In this document: positions 35,731-46,157 of the stretch, piece after piece
How the letters are laid out: each line of letters begins with the position of its first letter
Position numbering within the stretch: the stretch's first letter is position 1
Origin: Methylobacterium platani
GTDB taxonomy: Bacteria; Pseudomonadota; Alphaproteobacteria; Rhizobiales; Beijerinckiaceae
Length of the DNA: 64,000 bases
Assembly: GCF_001653715.1 (NCBI RefSeq)
Contig: NZ_LWHQ01000023.1
Coordinates: 45,153 to 109,152 of the forward strand
Reading direction: 5' to 3'
Position numbers and translations under genes: made by a program
The notes under the pieces: generated by a model
What the model was told of the DNA's origin: nothing
The model's input: the letters and a program-made list of their open reading frames with translations, nothing else
Database searches by the model: none

Positions 35731-36672
35731 TCAAGCGACCGCACCCGCCCCCAGCTCCACCACCACGATCTCCGGCGGCACCCCGAGGCGGATCGGCGCG
35801 ATGCTGAGGCCCAGGCCCCCGGAGATCACGAGGTCGCTCGCCTCGCGGACATGGCCGTAGACGTAGCGGCGGCCCGAGGGCACCACCGGCGACCAGCCGA
35901 GCAGCCGCACCTGCCCGCCATGGGTATGGCCCGACAGGGTCAGCGCCACCCGGGCCGGCACCCGGGCGAAGATGTCGGGCTCGTGCGCCAGGAGGATCAT
36001 CGGCGCGCCGTCCGGCACCGCCGCCAGGGTCTTGGGCAGGTCGTGGAGGCCGACCCGCTTGTGGCCGTAGCGCCGGCGGCCCGGCAGGAGCGCGAGCTGG
36101 TCCTCGAGCCCGGCGAGCCAGACCGGGCCGGCCTTCGTTGCGAGCGGCACCGCCTCGTTCGACAGGACCCGGATGCCGTGTCGCGTCAGCGCCGTCCCGG
36201 CGATGGTCGGCCCGGCGCCGCGCTTCTGGGCGTCCTTGTCCTCCCACCAATCGTGGTTGCCGAGCACCGCGTGGACGCCGAGCGGCGCCGTGAGCCGCCC
36301 GAGGACCGGCGCCCACTCGGCGGCCGGCACGTACCGGGTGACGTAGCGCTGGCCGGCCACGAAATCGCCGACCAGCACCACGAGATCGGCCTGCAGGGCG
36401 TTGGCGGCGTCGACGAGGCCGGCGATGCGCTCGACGCTCATCCAGGGCTCGCAGGCATGGATGTCGGTCAGCACCGCGATGCGAAGCCGCAGGCCCGCCG
36501 GCCACGGCGCGGCGGGGTTCGGCGCGATCGCGTAACGGGTCACGACCTGCCGGAACGGCTCGATCCCGGTGGCGTAGGCGCCGGTGCTCGCGCCCGACAG
36601 CACGACGGCCCCGACCCCCTGGAGCACCCGGCGGCGGGTGAAGAGGCGGTAGCCCCTCCCCTCCTCACGCAT
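35731..36672 (-). CDS. Calcineurin-like metallophosphoesterase with Tat-like signal (YaeI/YkuE type)
   Basis: 313 aa. The N-terminus [20 protein letters not shown] looks like a Tat signal. The metal-site motifs are in order: [33 protein letters not shown] and [10 protein letters not shown]. Such exported phosphoesterases (for example YkuE, LpxH-like) act on phosphorylated lipids or nucleotides at the envelope; the exact substrate is unknown. It overlaps the end of ruvB by 8 bp and precedes ybgC. Confidence 0.88.
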   Translation of the reverse strand: MREEGRGYRLFTRRRVLQGVGAVVLSGASTGAYATGIEPFRQVVTRYAIAPNPAAPWPAGLRLRIAVLTDIHACEPWMSVERIAGLVDAANALQADLVVLVGDFVAGQRYVTRYVPAAEWAPVLGRLTAPLGVHAVLGNHDWWEDKDAQKRGAGPTIAGTALTRHGIRVLSNEAVPLATKAGPVWLAGLEDQLALLPGRRRYGHKRVGLHDLPKTLAAVPDGAPMILLAHEPDIFARVPARVALTLSGHTHGGQVRLLGWSPVVPSGRRYVYGHVREASDLVISGGLGLSIAPIRLGVPPEIVVVELGAGAVA

Positions 36673-37711
36673 CCTCGTCCCCGGTGAACAGGCCGAACTG
36701 GACGGTGGGATCGCGGTTCGGCTCCGGCAGGCCGAGATGGCGGAAGGCGTGGGCGGTGAGCACCCGGCCGCGCGGCGTGCGCTGCACGAAGCCCTTCTGA
36801 ATCAGGTAGGGCTCGATGATCTCCTCGATCGCGTCGCGCGGCTCGGAGAGCGCCGCCGCGATCGTCTCGACCCCGACCGGTCCGCCGTTGAACGAGTGGG
36901 CGATGATGTTGAGGTACTTCCGGTCCATCGTGTCGAGGCCGGCGGGATCGACGTCGAGGAGCCGCAGCGCCCGGTCGGCGATCGCCCGGGTGATGGTGGG
37001 CGCGTCCTCCACGATGGCGAAGTCGCGCACCCGGCGCAGGAGCCGCCCGGCGATGCGCGGCGTGCCGCGGGCGCGCTTGGCGATCTCGTTGGCCCCGTCC
37101 GGCGCCATGCCGATGCCGAGCACCCGGGCGCCGCGGCCGACGATCAGCTCGAGCTCGTCGATGTCGTAGAACTCGAGGCGGACCGGGATGCCGAAGCGGT
37201 CGCGCAAGGGGGTGGTGAGGAGCCCGGCCCGGGTGGTGGCGGCGACGAGGGTGAATTTCGGCAGCTCGATCTTCACCGAGCGGGCGGCCGGCCCCTCGCC
37301 GATGATGAGATCCAGCTGATAATCCTCCATCGCCGGATAGAGGATCTCCTCCACCGCCGGGTTGAGGCGGTGGATCTCGTCGATGAACAGGACGTCGCGC
37401 TCCTCGAGATTCGTGAGCTGCGCGGCGAGGTCCCCGGCCTTGGCGATCACCGGGCCGGAGGTCGAGCGGAAGTTCACCCCGAGCTCGCGGGCGACGATCT
37501 GGGCGAGCGTGGTCTTGCCGAGGCCCGGAGGCCCGACGAACAGCACGTGGTCGAGGGCCTGGCCGGTCTTCTTGGCGGCGTCGATGAACACCTGGAGGTT
37601 GGCGCGGGCCGCCTTCTGGCCGGTGAAGTCGGCGAGGCTGAGCGGCCGGATCGAGGCGTCGGTGTCGTCCTCGCGGCGCTCGGGGGTGAGGAGGGCTTTG
37701 GACTTGCTCAA
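36665..37711 (-). CDS. ruvB: Holliday junction branch-migration ATPase RuvB
   Basis: 348 aa from a TTG start at 37711 (reads M-S-K-S-K-A-L-L-T); no ATG or GTG is suitably placed, and the upstream extension is non-homologous. Walker [12 protein letters not shown], Walker B DEIH, the arginine-finger region [12 protein letters not shown] and the C-terminal winged helix ([18 protein letters not shown]) are all present. It drives RuvA-bound junction migration. ruvC and ruvA, usually upstream, are absent; chrA lies there divergently. Confidence 0.95.
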   Translation of the reverse strand: MSKSKALLTPERREDDTDASIRPLSLADFTGQKAARANLQVFIDAAKKTGQALDHVLFVGPPGLGKTTLAQIVARELGVNFRSTSGPVIAKAGDLAAQLTNLEERDVLFIDEIHRLNPAVEEILYPAMEDYQLDLIIGEGPAARSVKIELPKFTLVAATTRAGLLTTPLRDRFGIPVRLEFYDIDELELIVGRGARVLGIGMAPDGANEIAKRARGTPRIAGRLLRRVRDFAIVEDAPTITRAIADRALRLLDVDPAGLDTMDRKYLNIIAHSFNGGPVGVETIAAALSEPRDAIEEIIEPYLIQKGFVQRTPRGRVLTAHAFRHLGLPEPNRDPTVQFGLFTGDEDA

Positions 37712-37860
37712 GCGGGACCTGCAGGCGGGACTTGACGGCGTGAGTCTGTCGGCGGCGCGAGGCCGGCGGCGCCCGCTCCCCGGATGTAATCGCTGGGTTC
37801 TGTCGCACAACGCGACCGATCGCGCTACGCTGCGGCGCCCCCAGCCGGAGACCCCGCCCC

Positions 37861-39246
37861 GTGACGAGTCCCGAGCCAGCGACGCTTGGAACGGCGCCGC
37901 CCCGGCCCGTTACCCTGGCCGAGGCCCTGCCGGTCTGGCTGCGAATCGCGGCCCTGTCCTTCGGCGGCCCCGCCGGGCAGATCGCCGTGATGCACCGGGT
38001 GCTGGTCGAGGAGCGGCGCTGGATCTCCGAGAACCGCTTCCTGCACGCGCTCAACTTCTGCACCCTGCTGCCCGGGCCGGAGGCGCAGCAGCTCGCAACT
38101 TACGTCGGCTGGCTGATGCACGGGCCCCGCGGCGGCCTTCTCGCCGGCGGGCTGTTCGTGCTGCCGGGGCTCCTCGCCATCATGGCCCTGAGCTTCGTCT
38201 ACGTGCTCTACGGGCAGGCCGGCCCGGTCGCCGGGCTGTTCTTCGGCCTCAAGGCCGCGGTGCTCGCCATCGTGATCGAGGCGGTGCAGCGCATCGGCCG
38301 GCGCGCCCTGCGCGGCCGGGTGATGACCGGGCTCGCGTCTGCCGCTTTCGTGGGCATCTTCGCCCTCGACGTGCCGTTCCCGCTCATCGTCGTGGCGGCG
38401 GGCCTCGTCGGCTTCCTCGGCGGCCGGGCCGGACATCCGGATTTCCGCCCCGGCGGCGGCCACGCGGCGGGCGCGGCCGGCGGCGCCTACCTGTTCGGCG
38501 ACGACGCGCTGCCGCGCGAGCGGGCCGCCCCCCGCGACACCCTCGCGACCCTCGCCGTCTGGGCGGCGATCTGGCTCGTGCCGGTCGCCGCGCTGCTCGC
38601 GATCCTCGGGCCCGACGACGTGTTCTCGCGGATCGCGGTGTTCTTCTCCAAGATGGCGCTGGTGACCTTCGGGGGCGCCTACGCGGCGCTCGCCTACGTG
38701 GCGCAGGCGGCGGTGGAGCAGTACGGCTGGATGCGGCCCGGCGAGATGCTCGACGGGCTCGGCATGGCCGAGACCACGCCCGGGCCGCTCATCATGGTGA
38801 CGCAGTTCGTCGGCTTCCTGGCCGCCTTCCGGGCGCCCGGGGCGCTGCCGCCGCTCGTCGCGGGCACGCTCGGCGGGCTCCTCACCACCTGGGTCACCTT
38901 CGCGCCCTGCTTCCTGTGGATCTTCGTCGGCGCCCCGTACGTCGAGCGGCTGCGCGGCGATCCTGCGCTCGCCGGCGCCCTCTCGGCGATCACCGCGGCG
39001 GTGGTCGGGGTGATCCTCAACCTGGCGGTCTGGTTCGCGCTCCACACCCTGTTCCGGGAGTTGCGCCCGGTGGCCGTCGGGCCGGTGAGGCTCGACGTGC
39101 CGGTCCTCGCCAGCGTCGATCCCTACGCGCTGGCCCTGGCGCTGGCCGCGGCCGTCGCGGTGTTCCGCTTCCGGGCGGGGATGATCCCGGTGCTCGGGGC
39201 CTGCGCGGCGGCGGGGGTGGGCTTGCGGCTGGCGGGGCTGATCTGA
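37861..39246 (+). CDS. chrA: Chromate transporter (CHR family, long two-domain form)
   Basis: 461 aa from GTG 37861. Two homologous halves of about six helices each, with the family motifs [15 protein letters not shown] and [20 protein letters not shown] in the first half and [15 protein letters not shown] with [16 protein letters not shown] in the second. It expels chromate, possibly by proton antiport; some members have other anion roles. Monocistronic, divergent from ruvB over 149 bp. CCGGAGA lies about 10 bp before the start. Confidence 0.92.
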   Translation: MTSPEPATLGTAPPRPVTLAEALPVWLRIAALSFGGPAGQIAVMHRVLVEERRWISENRFLHALNFCTLLPGPEAQQLATYVGWLMHGPRGGLLAGGLFVLPGLLAIMALSFVYVLYGQAGPVAGLFFGLKAAVLAIVIEAVQRIGRRALRGRVMTGLASAAFVGIFALDVPFPLIVVAAGLVGFLGGRAGHPDFRPGGGHAAGAAGGAYLFGDDALPRERAAPRDTLATLAVWAAIWLVPVAALLAILGPDDVFSRIAVFFSKMALVTFGGAYAALAYVAQAAVEQYGWMRPGEMLDGLGMAETTPGPLIMVTQFVGFLAAFRAPGALPPLVAGTLGGLLTTWVTFAPCFLWIFVGAPYVERLRGDPALAGALSAITAAVVGVILNLAVWFALHTLFRELRPVAVGPVRLDVPVLASVDPYALALALAAAVAVFRFRAGMIPVLGACAAAGVGLRLAGLI

Positions 39247-39249
39247 CCC

Positions 39250-39903
39250 TCAGAACTCCATGTCCAGTTCCTCGATCTCCTCCGGCTCGTCCTGCGCCGC
39301 GGCGATCCAGTCCCGCATCAGGTCCCAGTCCATGATCCGGTCGCGATAGGCGGCGCAGTCGGACGGCAGGGCGACGCCGTAGGTGACGAAGCGGGTGCAG
39401 ACCGGCGCGTACATCGCGTCCGCCACCACCGGCCGGGCGCCGAACAGGAACGGCCCCCCGTGGACCCGCAACGCCTCCTGCCAGATCTCGACCACCCGGG
39501 CGATGTCGGCCTGGGCCCCGCCCCAGGGCGTGAAGTCGGCGTAGCGGGCGCGCAGGTTCATCGGCAGGGCCGAGCGCAGGTTGAAGAAGCCGCCATGCAT
39601 CTCGCCGGAGATCGAGCGCGACCAGGAGCGGGTGGCGAGGTCGTCCGGCAGGAGCCCGGCCTCGGGGCGGATCTCCGTCAGGTACTGGGCGATGGCGAGC
39701 ACGTCCCAGACCCGCACCGCGCCGTGGGTGAGGCGCGGCACCAGGAACGACGGCGAGAGGTGCAGCAGCTCGGCCCGGCTCGCCGGATCGCCGGACAGCA
39801 CCTCGACGTCGAGGTCGAGCCCGGCCATGCGGCAGAGCAGCCAGCCCCGCAGCGACCAGGACGAGTAGTTGCGGCTTGAGATCGTCAGCGTCGCCTCGGC
39901 CAT
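39250..39903 (-). CDS. Glutathione S-transferase family protein
   Basis: 217 aa. Thioredoxin-like N-domain (LTISSRNYSSWSLRGWLLCR), with the S-S-W-S-L-R pattern typical of an alphaproteobacterial GST group, and the cis-Pro block SPSFLVPRL. The helical C-domain has GPFLFGARPVVADAMYAPV, the N-capping/hydrophobic-staple region. Likely a cytoplasmic detoxifying enzyme, substrate unknown. It converges on chrA with a 3-bp gap. ATG 39903 gives the canonical length. Confidence 0.88.
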   Translation of the reverse strand: MAEATLTISSRNYSSWSLRGWLLCRMAGLDLDVEVLSGDPASRAELLHLSPSFLVPRLTHGAVRVWDVLAIAQYLTEIRPEAGLLPDDLATRSWSRSISGEMHGGFFNLRSALPMNLRARYADFTPWGGAQADIARVVEIWQEALRVHGGPFLFGARPVVADAMYAPVCTRFVTYGVALPSDCAAYRDRIMDWDLMRDWIAAAQDEPEEIEELDMEF

Positions 39904-40208
39904 CCCGCCCTCCCCGGGCCGGCAGCACGCCGCCCGTCTGTCCTTGGGTTTCGCGAGGAGCGATCCAAGACTCGTGCCGGTCTCGTACCGATCTCTTGCC
40001 GGTCTCTCGCCGGTCGCGACCGGCGCGGGCGCAATCCTCGCGCAAGTCACGCGAGGTCTGATCCAGTTGGCACGAGGGTCGCATCTCGCCGGGACGGATG
40101 GCTGCCGCCGCGTTCCGCCGAAAGTCCGGTCGCGGAAGGGCGAAGTCGTCCCTTACGCTTGCCGGCGGGCCGCCCCTCGCGCGTGTCCGTGAGGGAGTGC
40201 CCGGGCCG
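39904..40208. other. Divergent promoter region between GST and PHA depolymerase
   Basis: No gene seen. 39972-40020 holds a degenerate repeat of the pattern CCGGTCTCGT / CCGATCTCTTG / CCGGTCTCTCG. Promoters for both flanking genes should lie here, but none is clear enough to place. Confidence 0.5.
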
Positions 40209-41438
40209 ATGCTCTACGATGCCTTCGAGGTCCAGTCGGACATCGCGACCGCCACCCGCGCCTGGGGCCGGATGCTGCATGACGGCACGACGCCCTGGAC
40301 GCGGGCCGGCTACGGCGCGCCGGCGACCTGGATCTCGGCCGCGGCCCGGATGATGATGCGGGCCGGCCTCACCCATGCCCGGCCCTCCTACGGGATCGAG
40401 GCGGTGCGGATCGGCAACCGCGAGGTGCCGGTGACGGAGGAGCCGGTGCTCGCGACGCCCTTCGGCACCCTGCTGCGCTTCCGCAAGGACCTCGTCACCG
40501 CGCAGCCGCGGGTGCTGGTGGTGGCTCCCCTGTCGGGCCATTTCGGCACGCTCCTGCGCGGCACGGTGCGGACCCTGCTCGCCGACCACGACGTCTACAT
40601 CACCGACTGGCACAACGCCCGCGACGTGCCGCTGAGCGCCGGCCGGTTCGGCTTCGACGACTACGTCGCCCACCTGGTGCAGTTCCTGGAGACGATCGGC
40701 GAGGGTGCGCACATCGTGGCGGTGTGCCAGCCCGCGGTGCAGGCGCTGGCCGCCGCGGCCGTGATGGCCGAGAGCGGCAACGCGGCGCATCCGGCGAGCA
40801 TGACCCTGATGGCCGGCCCGGTCGATACCCGGATCAACCCGACCAAGGTCAACGAGCTCGCCACCTCGCGACCGATCGAGTGGTTCGAGCGCAACCTGAT
40901 CGCCACCGTGCCGCGCCGGCACGCCGGGGCCGGCCGCCGGGTCTATCCGGGCTTCATGCAGGTCGGGGCCTTCATGTCGATGAACGCCGCGCGCCACATG
41001 CACGGCCATCTCGACCTCTACTGGCACCTCGCCGACGGGGAGGCCGCCACGGAGTCCCGGGCGAAGGCGGCGCAGATCGAGAGCTTCTACGACGAGTACT
41101 TCGCGGTGCTCGACCTCGCGGCGGAATTCTACCTCGAGACGGTCAAGACCGTGTTCCAGGACGCGACGCTGGCGCAGAACCGGCTGACCTTCCGGGGCAA
41201 TCCTATCGACACCCGGGCGATCCGCAAAACGGCGCTGATGACCGTCGAGGGCGAGCGCGACGACATCTGCTCGGTGGGCCAGACGGTGGCGGCGCACGAC
41301 CTCTGCACCGGCCTCAAGCCCTTCCGCAAGCGCCACCACCTCCAGCCCGGCGTCGGCCATTACGGCGTGTTCTCCGGCCGCAAGTGGGAGGGGCAGACCT
41401 ACCCGCTGGTGCGCAGCTTCATCCAGGCCAACGCTTGA
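40209..41438 (+). CDS. phaZ: Intracellular polyhydroxyalkanoate depolymerase
   Basis: 409 aa alpha/beta hydrolase of the intracellular PHB depolymerase family. The nucleophile elbow reads HIVAVCQPAVQ with Cys173, as expected for this family, which uses Cys instead of the lipase Ser. The C-terminal PHB_depo_C region includes TVEGERDDICSVGQT and HHLQPGVGHYGVFSGRKWE with the catalytic His. It mobilises stored PHB granules. ATG 40209 gives the family N-terminus MLYDAFEVQSD. Monocistronic. Confidence 0.93.
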   Translation: MLYDAFEVQSDIATATRAWGRMLHDGTTPWTRAGYGAPATWISAAARMMMRAGLTHARPSYGIEAVRIGNREVPVTEEPVLATPFGTLLRFRKDLVTAQPRVLVVAPLSGHFGTLLRGTVRTLLADHDVYITDWHNARDVPLSAGRFGFDDYVAHLVQFLETIGEGAHIVAVCQPAVQALAAAAVMAESGNAAHPASMTLMAGPVDTRINPTKVNELATSRPIEWFERNLIATVPRRHAGAGRRVYPGFMQVGAFMSMNAARHMHGHLDLYWHLADGEAATESRAKAAQIESFYDEYFAVLDLAAEFYLETVKTVFQDATLAQNRLTFRGNPIDTRAIRKTALMTVEGERDDICSVGQTVAAHDLCTGLKPFRKRHHLQPGVGHYGVFSGRKWEGQTYPLVRSFIQANA

Positions 41439-41758
41439 AGCGCCGGAGGCCGTCGCCACGTCGCGACGGCGCAGCACGCGCGGCCCGTTCCCGGCCGCGA
41501 GCCGCTCAAATTTCGGTCAGGCGGGCACTCCCCGGTTGGAAGTCCTGGCGGAGTGGTGTAAGGCCGCGATCAGGCGCATACCGTGCGCCGACAGCTTGCG
41601 CCGGGCCCCGGTGCAACCGCGATGCGACCTAAGCCCCTCCCGGTCCTTCCAGGTCCGGGCCGTGGGGCGCATTTCGGTTTTCCGGGCAGGCAGCCATCCG
41701 GGCGCGTTCCGCGCAAGGTCGGCCACGATTCTGGATTTAGACAAGAGGACATACACCC
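41439..41758. other. Intergenic region upstream of rpsU
   Basis: No gene is recognised in this 320 bp. The only clear signal is AAGAGGA at 41742-41748, the ribosome-binding site of rpsU. GC-rich inverted stretches occur near 41630-41670 but form no convincing terminator or riboswitch. Confidence 0.5.
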
Positions 41759-42061
41759 TTGCAGGTACTCGTTCGGGACAACAACGTCGATCAGGCTCTC
41801 CGCGTCCTCAAGAAGAAGATGCAGCGCGAGGGCATCTTCCGCGAGATGAAGCAGCGCAAGGCCTACGAGAAGCCGTCGGTGCGCAAGGCCCGCGAGAAGG
41901 CGGAGGCCGTGCGCCGCGCCCGCAAGCAGGCCCGCAAGACTGCGATCCGCGAGGGCCTGATCGCCGCGCCGAAGCCGAAGCCCCGCGTCGGCGGCCCCCG
42001 CCGTCCGGGCATGGCCCCGTCGGCTCCCGCTCCGGCCGCCGCTCCGGCCACCAGCGCATAA
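41759..42061 (+). CDS. rpsU: 30S ribosomal protein S21
   Basis: 100 aa. [20 protein letters not shown] and [20 protein letters not shown] match bS21. A basic region follows, then a Pro/Ala tail ([11 protein letters not shown]) beyond the usual 70 residues, common in this lineage. The start is TTG at 41759, set by the conserved first residues and by AAGAGGA about 10 bp upstream. S21 helps 30S initiation on Shine-Dalgarno messages. Confidence 0.95.
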   Translation: MQVLVRDNNVDQALRVLKKKMQREGIFREMKQRKAYEKPSVRKAREKAEAVRRARKQARKTAIREGLIAAPKPKPRVGGPRRPGMAPSAPAPAAAPATSA

Positions 42062-42074
42062 GCCATTCGGCTGC

Positions 42075-42095
42075 GCCCCGCCGTTCCGGCGGGGC
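42075..42095 (+). terminator. Hairpin downstream of rpsU
   Basis: GCCCCGCC (42075-42082) pairs with GGCGGGGC (42088-42095) around GTTCC, 14 bp after the rpsU stop. No U-tract follows, so efficiency is uncertain. Confidence 0.5.
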
Positions 42096-42152
42096 ACGTC
42101 CTGGATCGTCGAGCCCGACGCCGCGAGGCGTGCGGGCTCTTCGCGTCGGCCG

Positions 42153-42533
42153 TCAGGCCGCCGCGCAGGCCGCCCGCTCGGCCTCGACCAGCACGTCGAG
42201 GGGCCGCCAGGGCTTCTGCATGTAGACCGCGTGGTCCGGCACCGCCTGCGCCGCACCCGGGCGCGAGGTCACCACAAGGCGCACGTCGGGCCAGTCCCGC
42301 TCCACCGTGCGGGCGAGGGTGGCGCCGTCGATCTCGCCGGAGAGCTGCATCTCCGTGAACAGCAGCGCGACCTCGGAGCCGTGCTCGCGCATCACCGCGA
42401 GCGCATCGGCCGCGCTGTCGCAGGCGATGACCGCGAGGTCGGTCTCCTCCAGGATCGCCGCGGCGAAGTCCCGAACGGATTCATCGTCCTCCACCACGAC
42501 GGCGATCGGGTTGGTGGGTGCTGCTCTGCCCAT
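42153..42533 (-). CDS. Stand-alone response-regulator receiver domain with Glu at the phosphoacceptor site
   Basis: 126 aa receiver with no output domain. The acidic pocket E15-D16-D17, the switch Thr89 (LVVTS) and Lys107 (MQKPW) are intact. The residue expected to be Asp in L-L-F-T-[D]-x-Q is Glu61 (LLFTEMQLSG). Glu can mimic the phosphorylated state, so the domain may be locked on or may work without phosphorylation. No histidine kinase is nearby. It converges on rpsU. Confidence 0.85.
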   Translation of the reverse strand: MGRAAPTNPIAVVVEDDESVRDFAAAILEETDLAVIACDSAADALAVMREHGSEVALLFTEMQLSGEIDGATLARTVERDWPDVRLVVTSRPGAAQAVPDHAVYMQKPWRPLDVLVEAERAACAAA

Positions 42534-43004
42534 GAGGCCTCCTGTACGTCTTCAACGTGTCTTGTCGTGTGGTTGTCCCGGGTCCTCGTAAGTGCTCGGG
42601 AGGATGTCTTGGCCGACCGCCAGCCGAATCGCGTCGCGCGCCCCGGAAGCGGGGGCGGACGGAACCGACGGGGCGGGAAGCGGGCCCGGCGAGGGACGCC
42701 AGCCGGGAGAACGCGGAAGCAAGCCGGCTACGCGAACACGCCTGCGTGAGCATCAACGACTCAATGCTGACATTGATCCCCGCCATAGGTCCATCTTGCC
42801 GCGGCGATCGATGCGTCTCACGCATGGCGGGTCGTTGCGCGACGTGATTGCACGTTCGGTGCGCATGCTGCAGCGCGTCGCGCCTGCTGCGGCGCATTAA
42901 CGAGCTGTTCACCAACCTGGGCAGAATGTTACTTTTCGATGACGGCGGCGGACGAGGCACGGCCCGGGGCGGGACCGGCACCCGCCGCGGGAGGTGAAGA
43001 GCCG
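42534..43004. other. Gene-free stretch between the receiver gene and the amidotransferase
   Basis: About 470 bp with no supported gene. It includes an Arg/Gly-coding-like section (42610-42720) without homology I recognise and a less GC-rich part near 42740-42930. GGGAGGTGAAG at 42990-43000 is the ribosome-binding site of the next gene. Confidence 0.45.
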
Positions 43005-43796
43005 ATGTGCCGCTTCCTCGCCTACCACGGCGATCCGGTCTATCTCGACGAGCTGGTCTGCGCGCCGACCCACTCGCTGGTGCATCAGTCGCTGCACGCG
43101 GCGGAAGCCCAGACCGAGACCAACGGCGACGGGTTCGGCATCGGCTGGTACGGCGACCGGCCGGAGCCGGGCCTCTACCGCGACGTGCGGCCGGCCTGGT
43201 CCGACGAGAACCTGCGCAGCCTGTCCCGGCAGATCCGCGCCCGGACCTTCTTCGCGCATGTCCGCGCCTCGACCGGTACCGCGACGACCCGGGCGAACTG
43301 CCATCCCTTCTCCCACGGCCGTCACCTGTTCATGCATAACGGCCAGATCGGCGGCTATGCCCGCATCCGCCGGCGGCTCGAGGCGATGATCCCGGACGGG
43401 CTCTACGAGGCGCGCCAGGGCACCACCGATTCGGAGGCCCTGTTCCTCCTCGCCCTGGCGCACGGGCTCGAGCGCGATCCCGTCGGCGCCATGGCGGCGA
43501 GCGTCTCGGCCGCCCGCGGCCTGATGCGCGAGGCCGGCATCGACGAGCCGCTGCGCTTCACCGCCGTGCTCACCGACGGCGAGAGCCTCACCGCCTATCG
43601 CTGGGCCTGCGACGGCCGGCCGCCGAGCCTGTACTGGCGCGAGACCGGCACCGGCCTCGCGGTGGTCTCCGAACCGATCGACGGCCTGCGCGCCGGCTGG
43701 GCCGAGGTGCCGAAGGGCGGGACGCTCCTGGCGCGCCCGGGCCAGCCGGTGCGGGTGGTCGGGCCGGACCGGGAGGACCGGCGGGCGGCGGCCTGA
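43005..43796 (+). CDS. Class II glutamine amidotransferase (YafJ-like)
   Basis: 263 aa. ATG 43005 is set by the requirement for Cys at position 2 (M-C-R-F-L-A), the N-terminal nucleophile of Ntn hydrolases, and by GGGAGGTGAAG upstream. TNGDGFGIGWYG, FFAHVRAST and LFMHNGQIGG complete the glutaminase site. There is no synthetase domain, so it hydrolyses glutamine or a gamma-glutamyl compound (YafJ/EgtC group). EgtC-like action is possible, but no egt genes are adjacent. Confidence 0.88.
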   Translation: MCRFLAYHGDPVYLDELVCAPTHSLVHQSLHAAEAQTETNGDGFGIGWYGDRPEPGLYRDVRPAWSDENLRSLSRQIRARTFFAHVRASTGTATTRANCHPFSHGRHLFMHNGQIGGYARIRRRLEAMIPDGLYEARQGTTDSEALFLLALAHGLERDPVGAMAASVSAARGLMREAGIDEPLRFTAVLTDGESLTAYRWACDGRPPSLYWRETGTGLAVVSEPIDGLRAGWAEVPKGGTLLARPGQPVRVVGPDREDRRAAA

Positions 43797-44262
43797 GAGC
43801 CACGCCTTTCAAGGTCTTGGACACTTGGAATTGCTGCTGAGATCGGTTGGATCGGGGCCGAGCTCGATGATGCATCCGGGGGCCCGGAATGCTCCGGACA
43901 CCCGGATGCCTATCGAGAGACGATGGCGTCGTCGACATCAGGCGGGTGCCGGATAGTTCGCAGCAGACACCACCTTGGAAGGCACGCCTCCGCGAGCCCG
44001 TGCCGTTCCGGGGGCGTGACCGGGCTGATCGAGGTGCCGATGGTGCGCTGCACCGACCCGGTGCGGGCCGACGTGCTCCCGCGCCTGGGTGAGGCCGGGG
44101 GCGGGAACGCCCTCGACTACGTCGTGTTCCCGCGGCGGCTATCCCGCGATGCATCGACGACCGGCAGGTCTACGGCTATCTCGCGCCGCCCGGCGACGAT
44201 CCGGTTCCGGACGCCGATCGCGTGCGGCGGGCGCGCCGGCTGCTCGGCCTCGACGGCGGGCC
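43797..44262. other. Degenerate region with a possible gene fragment
   Basis: No intact gene. 43872-43909 is a hairpin (GCATCCGGG ... CCCGGATGC). From about 44020, one frame reads LIEVPMVRCTDPVRADVLPR and ALDYVVFPR; another continues from about 44155 with DRQVYGYLAPPGDD and ADRVRRARRLLGLDG. The two halves look like one frameshifted coding remnant of an unidentified protein. Confidence 0.35.
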
Positions 44263-45942
44263 TCACGCCGCCCGCACCTCGCCCAGGAACGCCGTGACCG
44301 ATTCGGCGAGCAACGCCGAGTTCTGCGCCAGCAGCCCGGCCACCGCCCGGACCTGGTCCGACTGCGCCGCGCTCGCCAGGGAGGCGGCGCGGACCTGGTC
44401 GATGCTGGCCGCGACGCTGCGGGCCTCGGCGCCGGCCCGGTCGATGTTGCGGCCGATGCCGGCGCTCGTCGCCTCCTGGTCCCGCGTCGCGCCGCGGATC
44501 TCCTCCGCGAGCCGGCTCGTCTCGGCGACCGCGTCGATGATCGCGCCGATCTCCTCGGCGGTGTGCCGGGTCGCGCCCTGGATCGCCGCGATCCGGGCGG
44601 CGATCCGGTCGGTCGCGGCCGCGGTCTGCCCGGCGAGCGCCTTGACCTCGGCCGCCACCACCGCGAAGCCGCGCCCCGCCGCCCCGGCCCGGGCCGCCTC
44701 GATCGCGGCGTTCAGCGCCAGCAGGTTGGTCTGCTCGGCGATGGTGCGGATCAGGCCGGCGGCCTCGCCGATCTCGCCCGAGGCGCCGACCAGCCGCTCG
44801 ACCGTGGCGGCGGTGGCGCGGCTGCGGGAGAGCGTCGCGTTCGCCATCTCGCTGGCCCGGCCGACCCGGCCGCCGACGCCGGCGGCCGAATCCGCGAAGT
44901 GCCGGAACGCGCCCTCCACCGCCCCGACGGCCTGCGCGGCGACGCCGGAGGCACCGGTGACGGCCTCCGATTGCTGCTCGACCTCGTGGGCGGCCCGCGA
45001 CAGCACGTCGGCGGTCATCTCCATCTCGCGGGTCGAGGCGTTCAGCGCCTCGGCCGCCTGCGAGGCCCGGGCCTCGAAGGCCCGGCAGGCCGTCTCCAGC
45101 CGCTCGGCCCGCCGCGACTCGACCGCCGCGCGGGCCCGCTCCGCGTCTTGCGCCGCCCCCTGCTCGCGCAGGGCGCCCTGGAACACCGCGATCGACCCGG
45201 CCATCTCGCCGATCTCGTCGCGCCTTCGGGTGAACGGCACCGCGACCGCGAGGTCGCCGGCGGTGAGCGCCTGCATCGTGCGGCGCAAGGCCTGGAGCGG
45301 GCGCTGGACCTGGGTCAGGCTCACCCAGACGGCGCCGGCGACGGCGAGCACCAGCCCGAGGGCCGGCACCGCGACGAGCGCCACCGCCTCGACCCGGCGC
45401 GCCTGCCGCATGCCCTCGCGCTGCTCCTGCAGCCGCTCCAGAACCGCGTCGCCGAGCGTCAGGATCCGCGTCACCATCCGCTCGCGGCTCTTGATCGTCG
45501 CCTCGTCGGCGGCCTGGATCTGCGCCGCCTTGGGCGAGATCGTCTGGCCGAGCTCCGCCGTGTCGCGCTGGTAGGCCAGGAATTCCTGCAGGGTGAGCGA
45601 GAGCGTCCGCGCCTCGCCTTCGTCGAGATAGGGCTGGAGCGCGGTGAAGAAGGCCGGGCGCTCGGCCTCGACCGCCGCGAGCGCCGCGCGCAGGGCCCCG
45701 GATTTCTGCTTGGCCTCGGCGACGTCCTCGGCCGCCACCAGGGTCTGCACCGTGACCACCACGTGCTCGATGCCCTGCGCCAGGGTGCGGGTGTGGAGCG
45801 CCGCCTCCCACGCCGCCTCGACGGCGCCGGCCCGGGCCTGCTCGTTCTGCGAGAGGGAGATCGCGAAGGCGGCGATGCCGGCAGCGACCAGGATCGGCAG
45901 CCCGACGACGATGCCGAGCTTCTTGCCCAACGTGAAGCGCAT
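44263..45942 (-). CDS. Methyl-accepting chemotaxis protein
   Basis: 559 aa. TM1 ([20 protein letters not shown], about 9-28), a helical periplasmic sensor of about 155 residues, TM2 ([20 protein letters not shown], about 185-205), HAMP, and a cytoplasmic coiled coil whose tip is [20 protein letters not shown] with [16 protein letters not shown]. No C-terminal CheR-docking pentapeptide. Ligand unknown. Monocistronic; its upstream region (45943-46157) is unusually AT-rich. ATG 45942 sits just before TM1. Confidence 0.94.
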   Translation of the reverse strand: MRFTLGKKLGIVVGLPILVAAGIAAFAISLSQNEQARAGAVEAAWEAALHTRTLAQGIEHVVVTVQTLVAAEDVAEAKQKSGALRAALAAVEAERPAFFTALQPYLDEGEARTLSLTLQEFLAYQRDTAELGQTISPKAAQIQAADEATIKSRERMVTRILTLGDAVLERLQEQREGMRQARRVEAVALVAVPALGLVLAVAGAVWVSLTQVQRPLQALRRTMQALTAGDLAVAVPFTRRRDEIGEMAGSIAVFQGALREQGAAQDAERARAAVESRRAERLETACRAFEARASQAAEALNASTREMEMTADVLSRAAHEVEQQSEAVTGASGVAAQAVGAVEGAFRHFADSAAGVGGRVGRASEMANATLSRSRATAATVERLVGASGEIGEAAGLIRTIAEQTNLLALNAAIEAARAGAAGRGFAVVAAEVKALAGQTAAATDRIAARIAAIQGATRHTAEEIGAIIDAVAETSRLAEEIRGATRDQEATSAGIGRNIDRAGAEARSVAASIDQVRAASLASAAQSDQVRAVAGLLAQNSALLAESVTAFLGEVRAA

Positions 45943-46157
45943 GAACGCACCGAGAAATGATCCGACGGCGCGCCCATAGCCTGGCAAAACCTTCCGTACT
46001 GTTAAACTTAGCCGCCGAAGAAATACTATGAAGATTTTGTGTCAGTTCAAACGAGATGTACTAAATTATATTCAAATACGATCGGTCCATCCCACGCCTT
46101 CACCGCGCGTGTCAAGCGCAGCGAAGATCGGGTCCGTCGCGGCGGAAAGGACGCCGC

